Part shown: positions 45,538 to 57,573 of the stretch, one piece after another | How positions within the stretch are numbered: the first letter of the stretch is position 1 | Layout: each line of letters starts with the position of its first letter | NCBI GenBank assembly: GCA_019426215.1 | Contig: CM033393.1 | Location: 47,680,645 to 47,744,644, forward strand | Direction: 5' to 3' | From: Buddleja alternifolia | Lineage: Eukaryota > Streptophyta > Magnoliopsida > Lamiales > Scrophulariaceae | DNA length: 64,000 nt | Translations under genes and position numbers: made by a program | The notes under the pieces: model-generated | Told to the model about the DNA's origin: nothing | The model's database searches: none | What the model saw: the letters and a program-made list of their open reading frames with translations, nothing else

Positions 45538-48500
45538 TTAGCTTAAAGTTTGGTAGCCCAGAGGCCCTTGCATTCCATCTCTTCTATTATCATTTTTATT
45601 CATAAGAGAAGGCATCCAAGGAAACAGCTTCCCGAGTTCCTTGCTTATTGTACTAGAACTTGTTTGCCTCTCATTTATCCCAAACTTTGCCCTTTCTATA
45701 GCTTCCATGATATCTTCCCTCGACACACTTTCAGCCCCTGTGAAGTCAAAGTTATAGATATAAGACTTTCCATAAGCTCGCAATAAAAGAATTTGCACAA
45801 AATAAAAACTATAAAAAGCGTCTAGATGGATCATCAAGTCATATTTTATTAATTTTGTTTTCCCTCGGTCCCAAATTTATCGCTCCTATTTTCTTTCAGG
45901 GATGTCCCAAAAATACCCTCTCACTCAAAGTAATAATGTGACATCTTAACCACCACTTTTAAGGGTAGTAATGTAAGGTTATGCAGAACTTTAACTTTTT
46001 CAACTCTCGTCTAAAACTCTGTACCAGGTTAAATAAAAGCTCTACTTATAGGACATATGACATGTTCTTGTTTAGGAGGAATGGATCTGTACTGTGTCAT
46101 GTTTCCATTAGTGTTGCATTCTCTCTGTCTCCAATTTAACACTTCTATTTCCTAGCCGGGACGTCCCAAAATAAGACTTCATTTCCTGAAACGGAAATTT
46201 CTTTACCCCAAAAATATCCTTACGTAAAGTAATGATGTGATACCACTAACTCTCACCGGCCATTTTAAGGGCAATAACGTAAAGTTAACAGAACTTTCAC
46301 TTTTCTCATCTATATTTCTATTCCAAGTTAAACGAGAGCTCTAATTTTAGGACAGATGACGTATATTTTTGTTTGTTTTTTTTAGGAGGGAGGATTGGTA
46401 TTATATCAAAGTGGGAACAATTAGAGAGTGTAAAATTACGTAAGGAATTCTCTGCAGGAGATAGAAAAACAGTTTTTTTTTTAGTCCATTAATTTTTCTA
46501 ACCTCTACGAGCAGCAAGAAGGGCAGCCTCGTTGACAATATTTGCAAGATCAGCCCCAACGAAGCCTTGGGTAAGAGAAGCAACTAGGTTGCAAATAAGG
46601 TCCACGTCTTCCTCAAGAGGAACTCCTCTCAAATGTATACCCAAAATCTTTTTCCTTCCAACTTCATCCGGTTGACCCACATATACTTTCCTCGAGAACC
46701 GACCGGGTCGACACAGAGCTGGATCCAAGGCTTCTGGTCTATTTGTTGCAGCTATAACAATCACATTTATATCCGACTCGAAGCCATCCATTTCTGTCAG
46801 CAACTAAAAAGGTACAAGAATCATAAAGGCCAGCTCATTCCAAATATAAAAAATAAAATAGAAAAGGCATCATTAACCCATACAGAGGAATATTCCAACT
46901 TGTGGAGTTCAATATGGATGTAAAAGAATTAGATATTCGAAACATCCTGAACTGAAGATTTATAATCATGCAATTTCAGTTTACATTCTCAATATATATA
47001 TATATATATATATATCATCATTATCTCCTCAGTTCTAGTTGTGAACTAATAATCAAACCACGAATTTGGTTTTGCCTATCCAAAACCGCCATGATTTTTC
47101 AGCTTAATTCAACATTCGACTTTATTATTTTATTTCAAATGGTGACATCATATAATTTTCATGTTTAAATCCACAACCTTCAACAATACATAAATTGTCA
47201 TTCGTATACCAAAATCACGATTACTATCACATACATATGTCATCCTACATATCAACTAGTATCACACATGTTTGTCCGCATGCATAATTATCCTTTAATG
47301 TGTAGACAAACAACTGAGGAATATTCTATTTTACTTGTCAATTAAAATTGAAATACCTGGTTCAGTGTTTGGTCCCTTTCGTCATTGAAACTTCTTCCGC
47401 GCTTTCCACCTACTGCATCAAGCTCATCAATGAAAATAATCGAGGGTGCATTCTTCCTTGCAACACTAAAAAGGTCTCTTATACGAGCAGCCCCTCTTCC
47501 AACAAATAATTCCACAAACTCACTAGCAGAAACTGAAAAAAATGGTACTCCTGCTTCTCCAGCAACAGCTCGGGCTAGTAACGTCTTTCCTGTTCCTGGA
47601 GGGCCCACGAGCAGCACACCTCTGGGTAGCTTGGCACCTAGCTTACTGTAGTTAATAGCTCCTTGGAGGCAACATACTATCTATTAAGAAGAAATTTGCA
47701 TGAGGTCAATGCTAAAAAATAAGGCCTACTTTTGTTAAGTGCTATGACAAGAAAACTAGCTAAAATTCAACAAATTGCTATTCATTGTGTTCATCTTTAC
47801 ATTGTGAAGTTTTTATAACATAAGACAGTACAGACACCCACACTTTAGTGACCAAGAGGAAAGAACAAAAGGTTATGATCGTCTTTTGCATGAGCCCCAA
47901 CCAACAAAGTACTAATCCTTAGAGAAAGGCACTAAACTTTTCATGTTTTTTCCCTATATTTACTGCATGCCGAATTAAAAAAATAAATTTAACAGTTCTG
48001 TCATATCAACAATATTTACTATCCCCAGGCTATCATTAATGTAAAGCATGGATGAGTCAACTGAGACAGAAAATAAGTATCTATCCCGGTTAAGCATCGC
48101 ATATTTACACTACTGGATCTCTTCGACCACAATATGGACATATAATATTGTAAAACTCAATTTTGAGATCTTTTCAGTAATGCCAGCAGTAGTGAGACAC
48201 AACAAAAACTCATGGTAAGATCAGTATTCAGTCACATGGGTGACTTCAAAAAACAACATAAAGTAACTACTTTGGATTTAACACTCTAGAAGTCAATTTG
48301 GAGTTGTTGTATATAAAGTTAGATTATGAGCAGAGAGACAAAGTGACTGTAACTGAAAGTTATATCAGTAGTTCCTCATTGACAATAGCATCACCGAACC
48401 AGTTTAGAGTTATTAATGCTAGGGAGATCAATTAGGGATTGCTATCAATAGAAACAAAAATGACTGAACATGAAAAGTACACCATCAATTTCTCATAAAG

Positions 48501-49887
48501 GTTATAACTCTTTGTAGTTGGCAATAATCAAATGTCTGTCAAAAAGACCAAATTCCTCAAAATGTGGCTGCGTAATATACAAATCACACATTCTTTATTA
48601 AAATACAATTTTGTTTAGTAACTATATTAGCATATAGAGAGTAAATTACGGTAACGCTTCCAACCTGAAAACCATCAAACAAACCAGAATCTCATATCCA
48701 TGAAGCAATAAAATTTTTTGATAAATCAACAACAAATTAAATATTCAATAAAGGTTTCAGTTCTAAATATTCAACTTTATCGGCTAATCACTTGTATGGT
48801 AAACGGAAAGATCCAAACTTCAAAAACAATTACGATGTAATTTTGTAGAACAATAACTTACCTCCATAAGTTCCACCTTTGCAGAATCAACACCTTCCAC
48901 ATCTTCAAAGCAAACCAATTGGTTGCTAGGCTTTCTTTTTTTCGCTGGACTATTGGCAGCAGAAAGTTGGCGATAAAGAAGCCACATTAAAGGAGTCAAA
49001 GGAATCCATAAAGTGAGCACCGTGATTAACATACTCCTCATCGACATTAAGGTTGATTGAGGCGCCGAGCTATAAGAAGTTCCTCTTTCCCTCATCAAAC
49101 TAAGAAGATAGCTCTCATCATGATCAATCTTTCTTGTAGAGAACTCCCAAGTCGGTGATGAATTTCGGGATTTTCTCATTTTGCTGAGCATATTTTTTTC
49201 TTCTAAATTCTTTTGTGCAACATCATTGTTTACATTGTTATCCGTTACACTTTCACTCTGAGGCAATGACTTGTCTTCCTTACTTTCAGTTCCTTTCACA
49301 TGCCACAAATTTGTACTATAATATATACGACGAGTACCCTCCTCAAACAAAACCTTCGCCACGCTCCCATTTTGAAGGCTCATTATAAGGTCCGAATACG
49401 GAACGGCTTTCGGAGTTGGCATTGCAGTTACTTTGAGAAACAAAAAGCAAAGTCCTAATACAACAGATATGGATGTGGAAAATGTCACTCTTTTAACATT
49501 CTTTCGCAGAAATGTTCCGATACCATTAAGCATCGAATTAATCGAAGCCCTTTTCAATCTTCTTGACAATAATCGTAACCTAGGGCGCAATCTCAACGAA
49601 AATTTCCTTCTAACTTCATTACTATTTCCTCCTTTAACCAGCTGAGTGCCAGTATTTATCTTCTCATTGACCACTAATCTAACCTTGTTGCTACACAACA
49701 ATCTATGCTGATATATATGACAATTACTATAAGTATAACTCAACAAAAACGGCTTAGAGAAAGAACTAAAGCAATTCTTAGACAGAACTCCATATCTCCC
49801 TATAAGTTTAGACTTTCCATCACAAAGATTCAATTTTTCTTGCGCAATCAAGAACCCATTATTCGAAACAAGAGGAAAAGACGCCAT
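45538..49887 (-). CDS. FTSHI3: Probable inactive FtsH, FTSHI3-like, 616 aa, 4 exons
   Basis: Exons 49887-48862, 47680-47357, 46803-46503, 45737-45538 join in frame to 616 aa. The start [16 protein letters not shown] opens a Ser-rich transit-peptide-like stretch. Two hydrophobic segments (about 137-160 and 290-310) fit the FtsH membrane anchors. The AAA domain has Walker A GPPGTGKT (368-375), Walker [12 protein letters not shown], and [21 protein letters not shown]. The protein stops soon after the AAA lid and has no HEXXH zinc-protease site and no protease domain, as in FTSHI3. In Arabidopsis the FTSHI proteins form plastid-envelope AAA complexes with protein-import or structural roles. Plastid location is inferred by family. 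The strand and position next to PRODH have no known functional meaning. Confidence 0.9.
45855..46395. repeat. Two diverged direct copies of a ~230-bp Stowaway-related repeat in the last FTSHI3 intron
   Basis: The copies at 45862-46085 and 46118-46391 share blocks in the same order: TCCCAAA.., GTAATGATGTGA.., TTTTAAGGG(C/T)A(A/G)TAA.., CCAAGTTAAA.., AGAGCTCTA and TTTAGGAGG. The ends recall the CTCCCTCCGTCCC family at 2772. Confidence 0.55.
46992..47013. repeat. (TA)n microsatellite in an FTSHI3 intron
   Basis: A pure AT dinucleotide run. Confidence 0.85.
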
Positions 49888-50394
49888 ATTTCAATAGTAA
49901 AATGAAGTATCCATGAAACCCAATACAAGATTTGCCTCAAGAATTTATTCAATTGAATAATATGTATAACACCTTACAAAATGTGTAAAATCAGCTTCAG
50001 AAACCCAATAAAAGATTAAATTACCTTGGTTTATAAGCTTGATTGAGGAGCTTGAAGATAAGAGCATATATGGGTTTTCAGAAGATTTTTATTTGTGTAT
50101 AATGGAATTTGGAAATGGGGTGTAAATGAAATTTTCATATCTTTTGGGGAAATCTTGGTATTATTATATCTATATACGAGTTATAGTTCGGGTCATGCGC
50201 AAAATGGATTGTGGGCTTCGAGTCTTCGAGAGACACAATATTGTGATGTTGATCTATGTTTTTGTTTTTTATTTATTTATTTATTTTTTTTTTGAATCTT
50301 CAAAATATATTTCGTATGCTCCAGATACAATATCTATAGTACTTAATAATTGAAGGGTCCCAAATATATTTTGGACAGAATGTTTGTTAATTTA
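49888..50394 (-). promoter_or_regulatory. Leader and promoter side of the FTSHI3 gene
   Basis: No coding region is recognised. A T-rich run lies at about 50250-50294. Confidence 0.4.
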
Positions 50395-50516
50395 GTAGTA
50401 TCAGCTTTCATTTTTATGTGGGAGATGCTAGTTTTAATTTCAAACTGTCGTAAGTTATGACTTTTCTCTCCTTATTTAGAGTCTTATAGAGTATTGTGTG
50501 GCTCATAATTAAAAAA

Positions 50517-52242
50517 GGGAGTTATTAAAGGCACTCCAATTATTGTTATTGACACTCCATTTTATTTTGAGAAAATAGCAGATACCCCCCAAACTATGAT
50601 GTGATGTGCACTTTGTCCCCCCCAAACTATTAAAAGTTGCACTCAACACCCTAAACTATCATATATGTGCACTTTGCCCCCTCGGTCAGCTTCGGGCAGC
50701 ACACAGGGGGCAAAGTGCTACAAACCGCATAGGTGAGGGGGCAAAGCGCACATCACCTCATAGGTTGGAGGGTATTTGCGATTTTCTGTTTTTTTTTTTT
50801 AGAGAAAATAGCAGATACCCCCAAACTATGAGGTGATGTGCACTTTGCCCCCCAAACTATTAAAAGTTGCACTCAACACCCTAAACTATCATATATGTGC
50901 ACTTTGCCCCCTCGGTCAGCTTCGGACAGCACACAAGGGGCAAAGTGCTACAAACCGCATAGGTGAGGGGGCAAAGCGCACATCAACTCATAGGTTGGGG
51001 GGTATTTGCAATTTTTTCTTTTTTTTTTAAATTCAAATATTCTTAATATTAACTTAACCCCCCTCGGTCTGCTTTGGGAAAATTTTTACCCATTCATCGT
51101 TCAATTCAAATCATGCATATTGAAATTTATTTGGATTTTTCTTGAAATATTATTTCTAGGTTTGAAATAAATAATTTTCAAATATGAAAATAAGAAAAAT
51201 AAAAATAAAACATGAAAATAAATAAGAAAACAATAAAAAGAAGTATAAATTCAAATATTCATAATTTTCTAAAAACAAAAAAAACAATTCAAAAATCCGG
51301 AAACATGAAAATAAAAAAAAAATTAAAAAATCTGGTTATGTGCGTTTTGCCCTCTCACCTATGCGATTTGTAGCACTTTGCCCCCTGTGTGCTGCCCGAA
51401 GCTGATCGAGGGGGCAAAGTGCACATATATGATAGTTTAGGGTGTTGACTGCAACTTTTAATAGTTCAGGGGACAAAATGCACATCACCTAATAGTTTGG
51501 GGGTATCTATTATTTTCTCTTTTATTTTATTTTGTCAAAAGGACAAAAGACCTCTTCATTGTTTAGGAGAAAATTATTAAAGATAATTTCTTCTACTCAT
51601 ATTAAATGTATTTAGTTTAAACATATTAAAATCAATTTTATGTAGAAACATGAATGAAGATAATGAATGGTATTGGCATTTATATTTTGACATTAACTTC
51701 ATCTTACGATATTTAGATAACTTTATTGAAACATAATAAGAAATTTATTTTTATATGTACTTTATTACCTCAAAAATCATAAATATTTTATTCATTGTCA
51801 TCCATTTCAATTGAAGACACTACAAATCACGCATAAAATAATATTACAAATGGAAGAAAATAGATAATCAACTAATTTTTTAGAAAAACTAATATCTTAA
51901 ATTATTTCAAAGCAATCGAGAACCAAACATTTCTGTTTTGTGAGGTAATAAAGCACATATAAAGTAGATTTTTTATTATTTTTCAATAAATTTATCTATG
52001 TACTGCAGGATGAAGTTTGAGATATTATGTAAATGCCAATAACATTCTTTACATTATCTCAGTTTATGTCTCTACATATATTTGATTTTAATATGTTGAT
52101 ACTAAATAAATCTAATATGTGTAAAAGAAATTGTCTTCAATAATTTTCTCCTAAATAATGAAGGGCAATTTTGTCCTTTTGGCAAAATAAAACAAAAATT
52201 GGAGTGCCAATAATAAAAGTTGGAGTGCCTTTAACAACTTCC
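50517..52242. mobile_element. Fold-back element with ~300-bp TIRs, nested in a SINE
   Basis: The left arm begins GGGAGTTATTAAAGGCACTCC and the right arm ends GGAGTGCCTTTAACAACTTCC. The arms extend inward to about 51720 and 51950. The 8-bp flank TTAAAAAA is duplicated at 50509-50516 and 52243-52250. No ORF. Superfamily not fixed; 8-bp duplication fits hAT, but long arms fit Mutator. Confidence 0.75.
50569..51519. mobile_element. Mutator-type MITE nested in the fold-back element's left arm
   Basis: The ends are GAGAAAATAGCAGATACCCCC and its complement. A 9-bp target duplication TTTTATTTT stands at 50560-50568 and 51520-51528. The left arm is present twice in tandem (50569-50801 and 50802-51026), and the right arm once (51336-51519). 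The arms contain CACTTTGCCCCC and GGGGCAAAGTGC motifs. Confidence 0.85.
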
Positions 52243-52473
52243 TTAAAAAATTATCGCTCCGAGTTTGTCAGATCAGGGTATTCCCTTCGTATAGAATTTT
52301 AGAAAAAAATACATTTAAGACTGGCATAACTGTTTGGTATGGCACTTATTTCTGCCTAATCCTCTTTTCAAGCCAATACCTCTCACATTGAATTGGCGAA
52401 TGATTACTTCTTAATATTGGATGTGTTTGGATCCATTTTTTAATTAATAAGTCTACTTATAGAATGGACTTTT

Positions 52474-55382
52474 TATAACACCCCAAATTTTATACTTATT
52501 AATTTTATAAATTTGTATTATCTTATCTATTGATTTAAATCTTAAAAGAGAAATACTCATTTGGACTTATTTTACAATATTTTATAAGTTCAGGGGTTAA
52601 TGTGCAATTTTTATATTTTATGAGTAACACCCCTATTTCAATAAGTTTCTTTAATTCAATATAAATATTGTTCACTTCTAATTGTTATGCTCGGACATAA
52701 TCGTTTGGGCTCAATAGGTAGAGATTCTAATTTTATGTTTCTAATAGCACTCAAGTGAAGTTAAGCAAATTTCAAGGACTCAATTGCAAAATTGAAATTT
52801 TTTGATTTGTTGTCTTCATTGATCAGCTGAGTTGTAACACCTAAGGCTCTTGTACTTCACATATTCAAGTACCATGTGTAGTACACCTACCTATTTAAAG
52901 AAAAATTACAATCAACAATTCATTTTCACAACTCCACATTTCTGCAGCAGCTTCTTTAGAGGTCAGTTTGGGTATTCAAATATTGGCCAAATTTGGAGTT
53001 CTTTAGCTCAAATTAATCCTAAGACGACACGGAACAAAGATATAAAGTCCTATTTTGCAAATTGGCTCTTTAAAATTCCATAAACTACCACCGAATCACC
53101 ACTGCATGTGCTGTATTTGCAGTACCTGAAACTTCTCTACATGTTCTTGTAGCCAGAAGCCTTGCTTATATTTGTTTGATCATACATACAATCCCACCGT
53201 TAGAAAGATATCTCCGTGTAGATGATGTTACTGGTAAGTTTTGATGGTTTTGGTTAATAAAATATTACATAATTGGAGTTCAAAGCATGAGTGCCACTGC
53301 CCTGTTTTCAGCCCATAAATTGTTTACCATTTTTGTTTATCTTGAAAATACCCTTAGAGTGGTCCAATTGCTCTTAAAAGACCATCATATGAAAGCTATA
53401 TGAGTGTAGATATGTTTACTAATAGATTTGTTTCCAACTCGATCCTAAATCTGTCTAGAATTAGCCACCAAATAACCACTGCCAGTGTAATGTTTTGGTT
53501 TCCAGAAACTGTTGTTCACTTTATTTTAACCAGAAACGAACCTTAAATATCTTCTTTTGTACATGAAAGAACACCATTAGAACGCCATGTGAGTGTAGAT
53601 ATTTGTAGGTATATTTCTTGCCAAAATACATGATGTATTGATACTAAAAAGTTGATCTGGTTACAAGCTGCTAGGCTATACCGAAAACTGGCAGGTTTGG
53701 GATATTAAATTTGAGGGCTTGGTTCACCTCATTTCGGACTGATTCTTTGGTTGAAGTTTGATGGTGAGCAATACTAACTTGTTGGTAATCTATGGATATC
53801 AAGCCTAGTTGTTGGTTATGAAGTTAAAGGGAAGAAAAGGATGTAACAGTGATGATGCGCGACAATTAAGGCCACGATAGAGCTATCCCCGAGTAATCTC
53901 GTCCATGGGTGAGCAATGGAGTTTAAAGATTCTTAGACTCTATATCAAGTTCCTGGATATATGGGTATGTGATGAGTAAGATAGCTTAGCGTTAACCTTT
54001 GGTAGTTTTTGTGACTAATCGAATCATATTGAGAATTGAGTTTACCAAATAACTTGTGTTGTGGGTATATTTTAATTGCATCCTTATTTAGAATAGGTGT
54101 TTGCCTTGTGAGAAATTTGAGGAAAGGTGGTTTAACAAGTTGATAGCATTGGGTGATGATCCTCAGTAGCTCGGAAGTGTACTGTGAGTTGCTTCCAAAA
54201 ATTATATTTATAAGTCTTTCAAAATTGGAAGAAAATTTTACTACGTCGTATATATATGTATACGCATTTGTCATTGTTTGATCTTTTATCAAATGAAAAT
54301 GATTTTCAATGCTTTCCAAACAATCTCTAAAGCACTTTTGCTTAGCCATTGCATTGTACATTTTGGCAAAGTCATGTATCATTCAAAATATATTTTGTGA
54401 AAATACTTTCCAAGAAAGCATCTCTTTAACATTGGTTTTGACACTTATTCAATAAAACTGACTACACTAAAGGTCACTATTGCATCAAATGTGAAATTAT
54501 GTGATTGCATATTGCATATGGTTGAGTGTCGAGCCCAAGTGTCGGGCGTGGATAGGGCTAGGGTTCGGCTGGATAGGCACGTGCCTGTGGTCTTAAAATG
54601 GTTCCCGCTATCCACGGCCAAATCCCAACACCCAAAGACGGAGTGTTCTGAGGGTGAGTGGGTCGTAGGAATTGAATTGTGACATTCCCGGGATATGACC
54701 AAACGGGCTTCGCGAGCCTAAGTGGGAGGCATAAGGTGATGGCTTTTAAGCCGATTGCTCATGGGTGAAAAAAAAAACAGCGGGACCCAAAGTGCTATGA
54801 GCAAAGTCATCGGACGCGATGCTACTGCTAACATGGCCCCCTACTGCTTAATATGTGCAATGTAAAGTTCACTGTAACTGCCTATTGATTGAGTGCATAT
54901 ATTAAATGTTTATACTAAAGTTTTGATGTCATATCACCTATTGCTTAACTGCTGTCATGAACGCAAATTTCATTTTAATTATTTCAATGAGTTGCTGAAA
55001 AATAAAAACTATTATTGATTTCACCTCATTAACTTATAATTTTGGGTCTAAAAACTATTTTAGGCACTTTCCACACGAACACTGGAGCTTACTAAGCCTT
55101 TGCTTACATATTTTACTTTTTTTCTCCCAATTAGAGGTGAGTTGAGAAATGACACTGGCTTGGAGGATCATGGGTATAGACATGGACAATCCTAGAGGTG
55201 AATATTGCAGAGTGAATCATGAATAGTGAGTTTACCTATATGTTTGATTGACATTGTTAGGGCTGTGACCCTACTAGATAAATTGTTGAAAGTGTGTCAG
55301 ATTTTAGATTGGGCTACTTTATTGAAAGGTTCACGCTTTTAGTTTAGGCCCCTTTTAGAGCTGAAAAAATTGGGGCGTGACA
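52474..55382. mobile_element. Probable Ty3/gypsy-type solo LTR, 2.9 kb
   Basis: It starts TATAACACCCCAAATTTTA and ends AATTGGGGCGTGACA. The 5-bp flank CTTTT occurs at 52469-52473 and 55383-55387. The interior has no coding ORF. A TGTAACACCCC-type start and a complementary end, with length near 3 kb, fit a Tekay/Del-type chromovirus LTR; the first base pair TG has become TA. Two inner ORF-like stretches are not gene-like. Confidence 0.6.
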
Positions 55383-55387
55383 CTTTT

Positions 55388-55815
55388 CAAATGAGCATTT
55401 CAAATAAGTTCCTTACGGAGAGTTCTAGAATAATGTAGATTTGTGTAGAATTTCTTAAATTTTTTTAGATAGTGGTAGAAGTATCTGAAATGTCATAAAG
55501 ATGTGTGGACCTCTCTAGAAACAGGTGAATTTCATAGGAAGTTTTTGGGATAAAGAATATCCTAAAGAATATTCTTGGAGGGCTCTATAGAGTCTCTCCC
55601 ACATTCGTAGGATCAAATGAATCTACATTGTCCATTAGGTTGATAGATTAGTATAAATAGAAGTAGAATTGTCATTTTAAACTAACCAAGTCTAGAACTA
55701 AATGCAGAAACAATACTTATAAGAGTTATTGAGAGTGATAGTGTAGTGTTTTCTTAATCTCCTTTGCGCGCCCAAAAACCCAGGGCCAACACCCCACCTC
55801 TTCTATTTTTGTAGT
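55388..55815. other. Intergenic; possible LTR remnant
   Basis: A TATAAATAG at about 55655 and downstream AGAGTTATTGAGAGTGATAG resemble the promoter part of a copia LTR. No target duplication or ends could be fixed. Confidence 0.3.
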
Positions 55816-56580
55816 TTGAGTATGAGCATCATTGTCACAGTTCGAGACACCTAACCTACAGGTTATGTTCAGGAAGAACATAACTAACAAGGATGCTATG
55901 AGCCATGCAATTTTGTGCGTGATTTGTTCAAAAGGACTCAGTTCAGCTGAAGCAGTTTTTCAGCATTACATGACTCCCAAGTTGTGCTGGATATATAATG
56001 TTTCTATTAGATAACAATATTTTCTATGCATCACAAACTTAAGAAAATAATAATGGGAGGACTCCCCTGTCTTATAGATATTCATCCCTCTTTTATGTGA
56101 GACAGACTAGTTTTTTTATATGTGCTTGTTACTAGAAGTTCTTTATGAAGTTTTTATCAATATCAAAAGTACAGATCAAATGTCATTTCTAATGTTTTTC
56201 TCTTCTATTGTTGTAGTTTGAGTATGAGCATCTTCACTGGCCAGTTGAGACACCTAACCTACAAGTTAGGTTTAGGAGAAACAAAACTGATAAGGAGGTT
56301 GTGAGTGATGCTTTTTTATGATTGGTATGCTAAAAAAAAAATTGGTTCAACAGAAGCAGTTTTTCAGCACTACATTAATCACAATCGAGAGTTGGACTTT
56401 TTTAAGCACAAAACTGGGTGTGACCTCAAAAAAGGCATGAAAAAATGTGGCAATTGTGGTAACTTGTTTGCCAACAATGAAGTCTTAAGGGAGCATGTCT
56501 GCCCACGTTCAGGGTATGCAAGCAATAGTAAAATGGCCAAGGAATTGGGCAAGCAGGTTCGAGAAAGTAGGAAGAAGTGA
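55816..56580 (+). pseudogene. Broken C2H2-type zinc-finger gene, two related exon copies (A and B)
   Basis: Copy A (55816-56015) and copy B (56214-56580) both begin after an acceptor-like TTGTAG with TTTGAGTATGAGCATC. In the better frames they encode a first finger-like CVICSKGLSSAEAVFQHY (A) and a second CGNCGNLFANNEVLREHVC (B), i.e. C-x2-C-x12-H patterns. The ending RESRKK is followed by TGA at 56578-56580. Copy A has a 1-bp deletion near its start and copy B has stop codons where finger 1 should be. Neither can give a full protein. The parent gene function is unknown. Confidence 0.7.
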
Positions 56581-57229
56581 TAGAGTTTCAACAGGTTAGA
56601 AGAATGATTTAGAACTTGTGAATGAGGATTATATTTTTGTGGTTAATACTATGAGGTCAAGAAAGTTCACTTTATAAATTTGTTATATTAATCACAATAG
56701 TTTGTAGTTTGTAGAGTACATCATATTTTTTGATTCGCTGGAGTACTTTATCTACCATGATTTTACTACTAAAACAAATGAAAAATTTATTAGTGGATGT
56801 CTCTAACAAATAAATATACACAATAGAAAAAATATACTCGAGAATATGATTTCTATTAATTGGCTTGCTTTTATCTTACTAAGTTATAATCTCTTATAAT
56901 TGTAATGACAAAATAAAAAGTTGTTATTTATAAGTCGATTATGATAGTAGGAGGTTTAATCAAATTAATGTAATTTTACAAATACATTGGTTAAATTTGT
57001 TTATCTAAAATGACGAAGTTCCAAATTTTAATTACCACTTTGCAATTGGGTGCAAAGCAATCATTTGACTGTAAGACAACTAACCACACTTTAATTGCTG
57101 ATTAACCTTATCAGTTATAAGTTAATATATTATATTCATATTTAAAAGTCTTTTGGCAAGTTTCATACAGAATCTTGTATAGACCTGGAAATGAAAGTCG
57201 AAAGGTATGTAAGATTGAGAAAGTTTTAC
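56423..57229 (+). repeat. Founder unit of the tandem array
   Basis: This stretch has, in order, the zinc-finger-2 coding end, its stop, and ~650 bp of non-coding flank up to AAAGTTTTAC. In every later array unit the flank end (TTTTAC) is joined directly to the start of this same stretch (ACCTCAAAAA). Length ~806 bp versus 793 bp in the array. It therefore looks like the ancestor. Confidence 0.75.
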
Positions 57230-57265
57230 TCTATCATTAACTATATTACAATTCTATTATTTAAA

Positions 57266-57573
57266 GGGAACTTTCTTGACCACATAGTATTAACCACAAA
57301 AACATAATCCCCATTCACAAGTTCTAAATCATTCTTCTAGCCTGTTGAAACCCTATCACTTCTTCCTACTTTCTCGAACCTACTTGCCCAATTCCTTGGC
57401 TATTTGACCATTGTCTGCATACCCTGAACGTGGGAAGACATGCTCCCTTAAGGCTTCATTGTTGGCAAACACGTTACCACAATTGCCACATTTTTTCACG
57501 CCTTTTTTGAGGTCACGCCCAGTTTTGTGCTTAAAAAAGTCCAACTCTCGATGGTGATTAATGTAGTGTTGAA
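57266..57573 (-). pseudogene. Inverted copy of the zinc-finger coding end
   Basis: The complement matches 56365-56669: it has CATCGAGAGTTGGACTTTTT, GTGTGGCAATTGTGG-type finger sequence, the GAAGTGATAGGG stop region and TCAAGAAAGTTCC. It carries a stop codon (GGCAAGTAG) where the others have CAG. It faces the founder across ~600 bp, so transcripts could fold. Confidence 0.8.

Larger units (their letters stand above)
50395..52310 (+). repeat. SINE (family A) split by a fold-back element
   Basis: The 5' part (GTAGTATCAGCTTTCATT.. GTGTGGCTCATAATTAAAAAA) is at 50395-50516. The 3' part (TTAAAAAATTATCGCTCCGAG.. CGTATAGAATTTTA) is at 52243-52310. The intervening 1.7 kb is inserted. The joined halves match the order of other family A copies. 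Confidence 0.7.

Noticed and set aside
54445..54702. 85-codon minus-strand frame and its plus-strand partner
   Set aside because: They lie inside the probable solo LTR and have no known domain.
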